This document shows, in pieces, positions 61,482 to 64,000 of a stretch of DNA of 64,000 nucleotides. Position 1 is the stretch's first letter. Each line of letters begins with the position of its first letter. Source of the DNA: JAGVJT01 sp964471225 (GTDB taxonomy: Bacteria > Pseudomonadota > Gammaproteobacteria > Legionellales > Legionellaceae). The position numbers and the translations under genes were made by a program. The notes beneath the pieces were generated by a model, which saw only the letters and a program-made list of their open reading frames with translations, ran no database searches and had not been told where the DNA came from. The stretch spans positions 1 through 64,000 of the forward strand of contig CAYYEZ010000016.1 of assembly GCA_964471225.1 (NCBI GenBank), written 5' to 3'.

Positions 61482-64000
61482 CGAATAAAAACACATTATT
61501 GTCTAACGATTACGCGATAAGCGAACACGGTTCCCTGCAACCTGACAATAAATGGAATGATACTGCTTGCGATTTTCCGGACACAACACTTGATGCGTTA
61601 TTCGCCGCTCAAGCGGAAAAAACCCCTCTCGCCGCTGCAATCATCTTTGACGATGATTATTTAAGCTATCAGGCCCTAGACCAAGCATCTAATCAACTAG
61701 CGCATCTGATTCGTGAGCATTACACGAAAGAATTTGGCACATTTAAACCAGACACACCGATTGCACTATTTCTTGATCGCTCCTTTGAGATGATGATTGG
61801 CATTTTAGGTATATTAAAAGCAGGTGGAGCTTACGTCCCTATTGATCCTAAATATCCAGTAGAGCGAATACAATATATTTTAGAAGATACCGATACAAAG
61901 CTGATTCTCACACAACAGTCAGCGCGTCCCTTTTTGCATTTAACGCAACAACACGTCTTATGCTTGGATGATCAACCCTATCGTCAGCACAGCATCAATC
62001 CTGTTGTTCGTGAACATCAGCCACATCACTTAGCCTACATTTTATATACTTCTGGTACAACAGGAAAACCGAAAGGTGTGGCTATCCCTCATCGAGGCAT
62101 TGTCAATCGTCTCGATTGGATGCAACGTGCTTATCCCTTAACATCAACAGACGTCGTATTACAAAAAACACCTTATTGCTTTGATGTGTCTGTGTGGGAG
62201 CTCTTTTGGGCACATCAAGTTGGGGCGAAACTTATCATCGCAAAACCGAATGGGCATCAAGATCCATTATATTTAAACGCTTTGATTAAAGAACAACACA
62301 TTACAACACTGCACTTTGTACCCAGTATGCTTACGGTTTTTACCCAAGCACTCACAGACTCCAACGAGCAAGCGCCCGAATCTTTGCGTTATGTATTCTG
62401 TAGTGGTGAGGCCTTAACTAAGGCTCAGGTTGATGCTTTTTATGATATAGCACAACAGGATGTTGAGGTACACAACTTATACGGCCCAACAGAGGCCTCT
62501 ATTGATGTGACTTATTTCGCCTGCACTCGTCACATCGATAAAGTCTATATTGGCAAACCGATTCAAAATACACAAATTTATATTCTTGACGCACAAATGC
62601 ACCCTACTGCAATTGATGAGGCAGGAGAGCTTTATATTGGTGGTGTTGGCTTAGCACGTGAATATTGGAATAAACCAGAACTCACAGCAGAACGTTTTGT
62701 TAAAAATCCTTTTTTTCAAAATGAAGCCCACACGAGCGCTGTTCTCTATAAAACAGGAGATTTAGCAAAATGGACAACAGAGGGCAATATTGAGTATTTA
62801 GGTCGAAACGATTTTCAAGTTAAAATCCGCGGTTTTAGAATTGAATTAGGAGAAATTGAGCACGTCCTTACTCAATACTCAGGTATCCACCAAAGCATCG
62901 TTTTAGCTCAAGAACAACAAACCCTCTCGGGTAAAAATAGTTATTTAGTGGCTTACTTTACCTCTGATCATCATATTGAAACTGAACCACTGATTAGTTT
63001 CTTGCAATTACATTTACCTGAATACATGATCCCGAGTGCCTTTATTGCGCTCCCAGCATTTCCATTGACGAGTAATGGAAAATTAGACAGAAGTCTACTC
63101 CCTAAACACGATTTTGCTAAAGTAAATACTTCAGAAAAACCTCGCACACCTCTCGAAGAAAAACTGGTGACGATTTGGGCTACAGCTTTAAGTCTAGACA
63201 ACATTGGTATTACAGATCATTTTTTTAGCTTAGGCGGACACTCATTGATTGCCGCACGCATTATTTCAATGATCAAAAATTCGCTCCATAAAACAATTTC
63301 CTTCGCTGAGTTTTATCGATCAGGCAATGTCGAACAACTTGCCTTGCTTTTAGACACGCTCCCCACTGAAACAAAAGAACTTCTGAGCAGACAACCCCAG
63401 ACTTTGAAAAAACTACCTTTGACTGACTTTCAGCTCATGCTTTGGCTTTCTCATATTTTTGAGCCCAAAGCAAAAAAAATGAATATTTTGATGCGAAAAC
63501 GCTTGCAAGGCCATTTGGACATTGAAACTTTATATGCGGCTTTCAATGCCACCTTCAAAAAACATGAGGCGCTTTATTACCGGATTTCAAAGATTTTGCC
63601 CACGCAAAAATCTCATACAACACTTTCGTTTGTTATCGATCGCATCGAAAACATAGCACATTTAAGCGCTCCGGAAGACACGTTGTCCGCCTCTTTTTCA
63701 GAACTATTAGAGCTTTACCCCTGGCCCAAAAAATATCCATTCGTACTCGCTCGCGTTTTTTATCTTGATCAAAAACAAAGTGAGCTACAGCTCTGTATGC
63801 CTCATTTAATCGCTGATGAGCGATCTATGGAAATTTTATGCGAAGAATTATCAACAGAATATCTAGCGCATCAAAAACAGCATAATCAAGATGAGAAGCA
63901 ACATTCGCTTCCAACTTCTTTTAGGCATTATTTGCATGAAGAGCAACTAATTAGCAATCAACATGCTGAAACAAAAATAAAGTTTTGGGAAAATTATCTA
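61472..64000 (+). CDS. Nonribosomal peptide synthetase, serine-loading A-PCP-C, cut by window edge
   Basis: An open frame runs from about 61472 to the right edge (at least 843 codons, no stop). The adenylation domain (about residues 35-510) has LAYILYTSGTTGKPKG, FDVSVWELFWAHQ, NLYGPTEASID, YKTGDLAKW and NGKLDRSLLP. Pocket residues read D-V-W-H-F-S-L-I-D-K, nearly the serine code of EntF. A carrier domain follows with the phosphopantetheine Ser591 in FFSLGGHSLIAARI, then a condensation domain whose active-site motif is PHLIADE (second His778 kept, first His and Gly replaced). Starting with A means a loading module. No ATG fits; TTG 61472 or 61478 is used, or ATG 61458 with a one-base slip. The product is unknown. 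Confidence 0.88.
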   Translation, partial: MLLTNKNTLLSNDYAISEHGSLQPDNKWNDTACDFPDTTLDALFAAQAEKTPLAAAIIFDDDYLSYQALDQASNQLAHLIREHYTKEFGTFKPDTPIALFLDRSFEMMIGILGILKAGGAYVPIDPKYPVERIQYILEDTDTKLILTQQSARPFLHLTQQHVLCLDDQPYRQHSINPVVREHQPHHLAYILYTSGTTGKPKGVAIPHRGIVNRLDWMQRAYPLTSTDVVLQKTPYCFDVSVWELFWAHQVGAKLIIAKPNGHQDPLYLNALIKEQHITTLHFVPSMLTVFTQALTDSNEQAPESLRYVFCSGEALTKAQVDAFYDIAQQDVEVHNLYGPTEASIDVTYFACTRHIDKVYIGKPIQNTQIYILDAQMHPTAIDEAGELYIGGVGLAREYWNKPELTAERFVKNPFFQNEAHTSAVLYKTGDLAKWTTEGNIEYLGRNDFQVKIRGFRIELGEIEHVLTQYSGIHQSIVLAQEQQTLSGKNSYLVAYFTSDHHIETEPLISFLQLHLPEYMIPSAFIALPAFPLTSNGKLDRSLLPKHDFAKVNTSEKPRTPLEEKLVTIWATALSLDNIGITDHFFSLGGHSLIAARIISMIKNSLHKTISFAEFYRSGNVEQLALLLDTLPTETKELLSRQPQTLKKLPLTDFQLMLWLSHIFEPKAKKMNILMRKRLQGHLDIETLYAAFNATFKKHEALYYRISKILPTQKSHTTLSFVIDRIENIAHLSAPEDTLSASFSELLELYPWPKKYPFVLARVFYLDQKQSELQLCMPHLIADERSMEILCEELSTEYLAHQKQHNQDEKQHSLPTSFRHYLHEEQLISNQHAETKIKFWENYL

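Overview
The window is a continuous stretch of an AT-rich gammaproteobacterial chromosome. The best fit is a host-associated member of the Legionellales (Legionella/Coxiella-like). This placement rests on gene content read by eye: a collagen-like secreted adhesin whose C-terminal domain resembles Legionella Lcl, an EnhA-like L,D-transpeptidase, an AhpC/AhpD/OxyR/Tpx/SodC peroxide-defence cluster, a cydP-cydA-cydB-cydX oxidase locus, a single LolC/E-type protein beside LolD, the ferrooxidans-type GshA, and several orphan proteins of the kind often found as secreted effectors. No marker such as rRNA or dot/icm lies in the window, so the genus is not fixed.

Layout. 1-11100 is an accessory zone. 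It holds an orphan protein cut by the left edge, a ribbon-helix-helix protein, an apparently intact IS, and a second IS whose decayed transposase is split by a third IS; the third insertion can be undone on paper to restore the frame. These are followed by a small passenger-like gene, a tRNA 3' fragment that looks like an attachment site, an IS1 remnant, and an ADP-ribosyltransferase-toxin-like gene. Next come the oxidative-stress genes sodC-ahpD-ahpC/oxyR-tpx, a broken partial copy of oxyR and a broken ankyrin gene. 11.2-17.6 kb carries an ABC exporter, an acetyltransferase coupled to a PuuE-type deacetylase, pdxJ divergent from a D-threonine-aldolase-like PLP enzyme, and small membrane and secreted proteins. 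17.6-25.6 kb is envelope and housekeeping: mreBCD, lolD with one lolC/E, the collagen-like adhesin, an outer-membrane barrel candidate, and mutH with DUF502 and fmdB.

25.7-33.9 kb is potABCD (polyamine uptake), then miaB-rluD-pgeF-degP. 33.9-42.7 kb has aroK, an orphan protein, recJ, a COG4255-type protein, a Mth938-type protein, gshB, an alcohol dehydrogenase, gshA and an AI-2E-family permease. 42.7-45.3 kb is a mosaic of ISL3 pieces around a secreted repeat protein, ending next to tRNA-Met. 45.5-51.6 kb holds an orphan protein, a zinc exporter overlapping cydX, the bd oxidase genes, a RES/Xre toxin-antitoxin pair, and an intergenic region with three perfect DnaA boxes. 51.6-61.4 kb is housekeeping: an L,D-transpeptidase, ettA, tdh-kbl, pcm-like, tolC, ttcA, a Nudix gene and a POT transporter. 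From 61.47 kb to the right edge runs the start of a nonribosomal peptide synthetase (A-PCP-C) whose adenylation pocket reads as serine-specific.

The items most worth following are the ADP-ribosyltransferase-like toxin candidate, the DnaA-box cluster (possible origin or DnaA-controlled site), the serine-loading NRPS with its odd start, and the Lcl-like adhesin.
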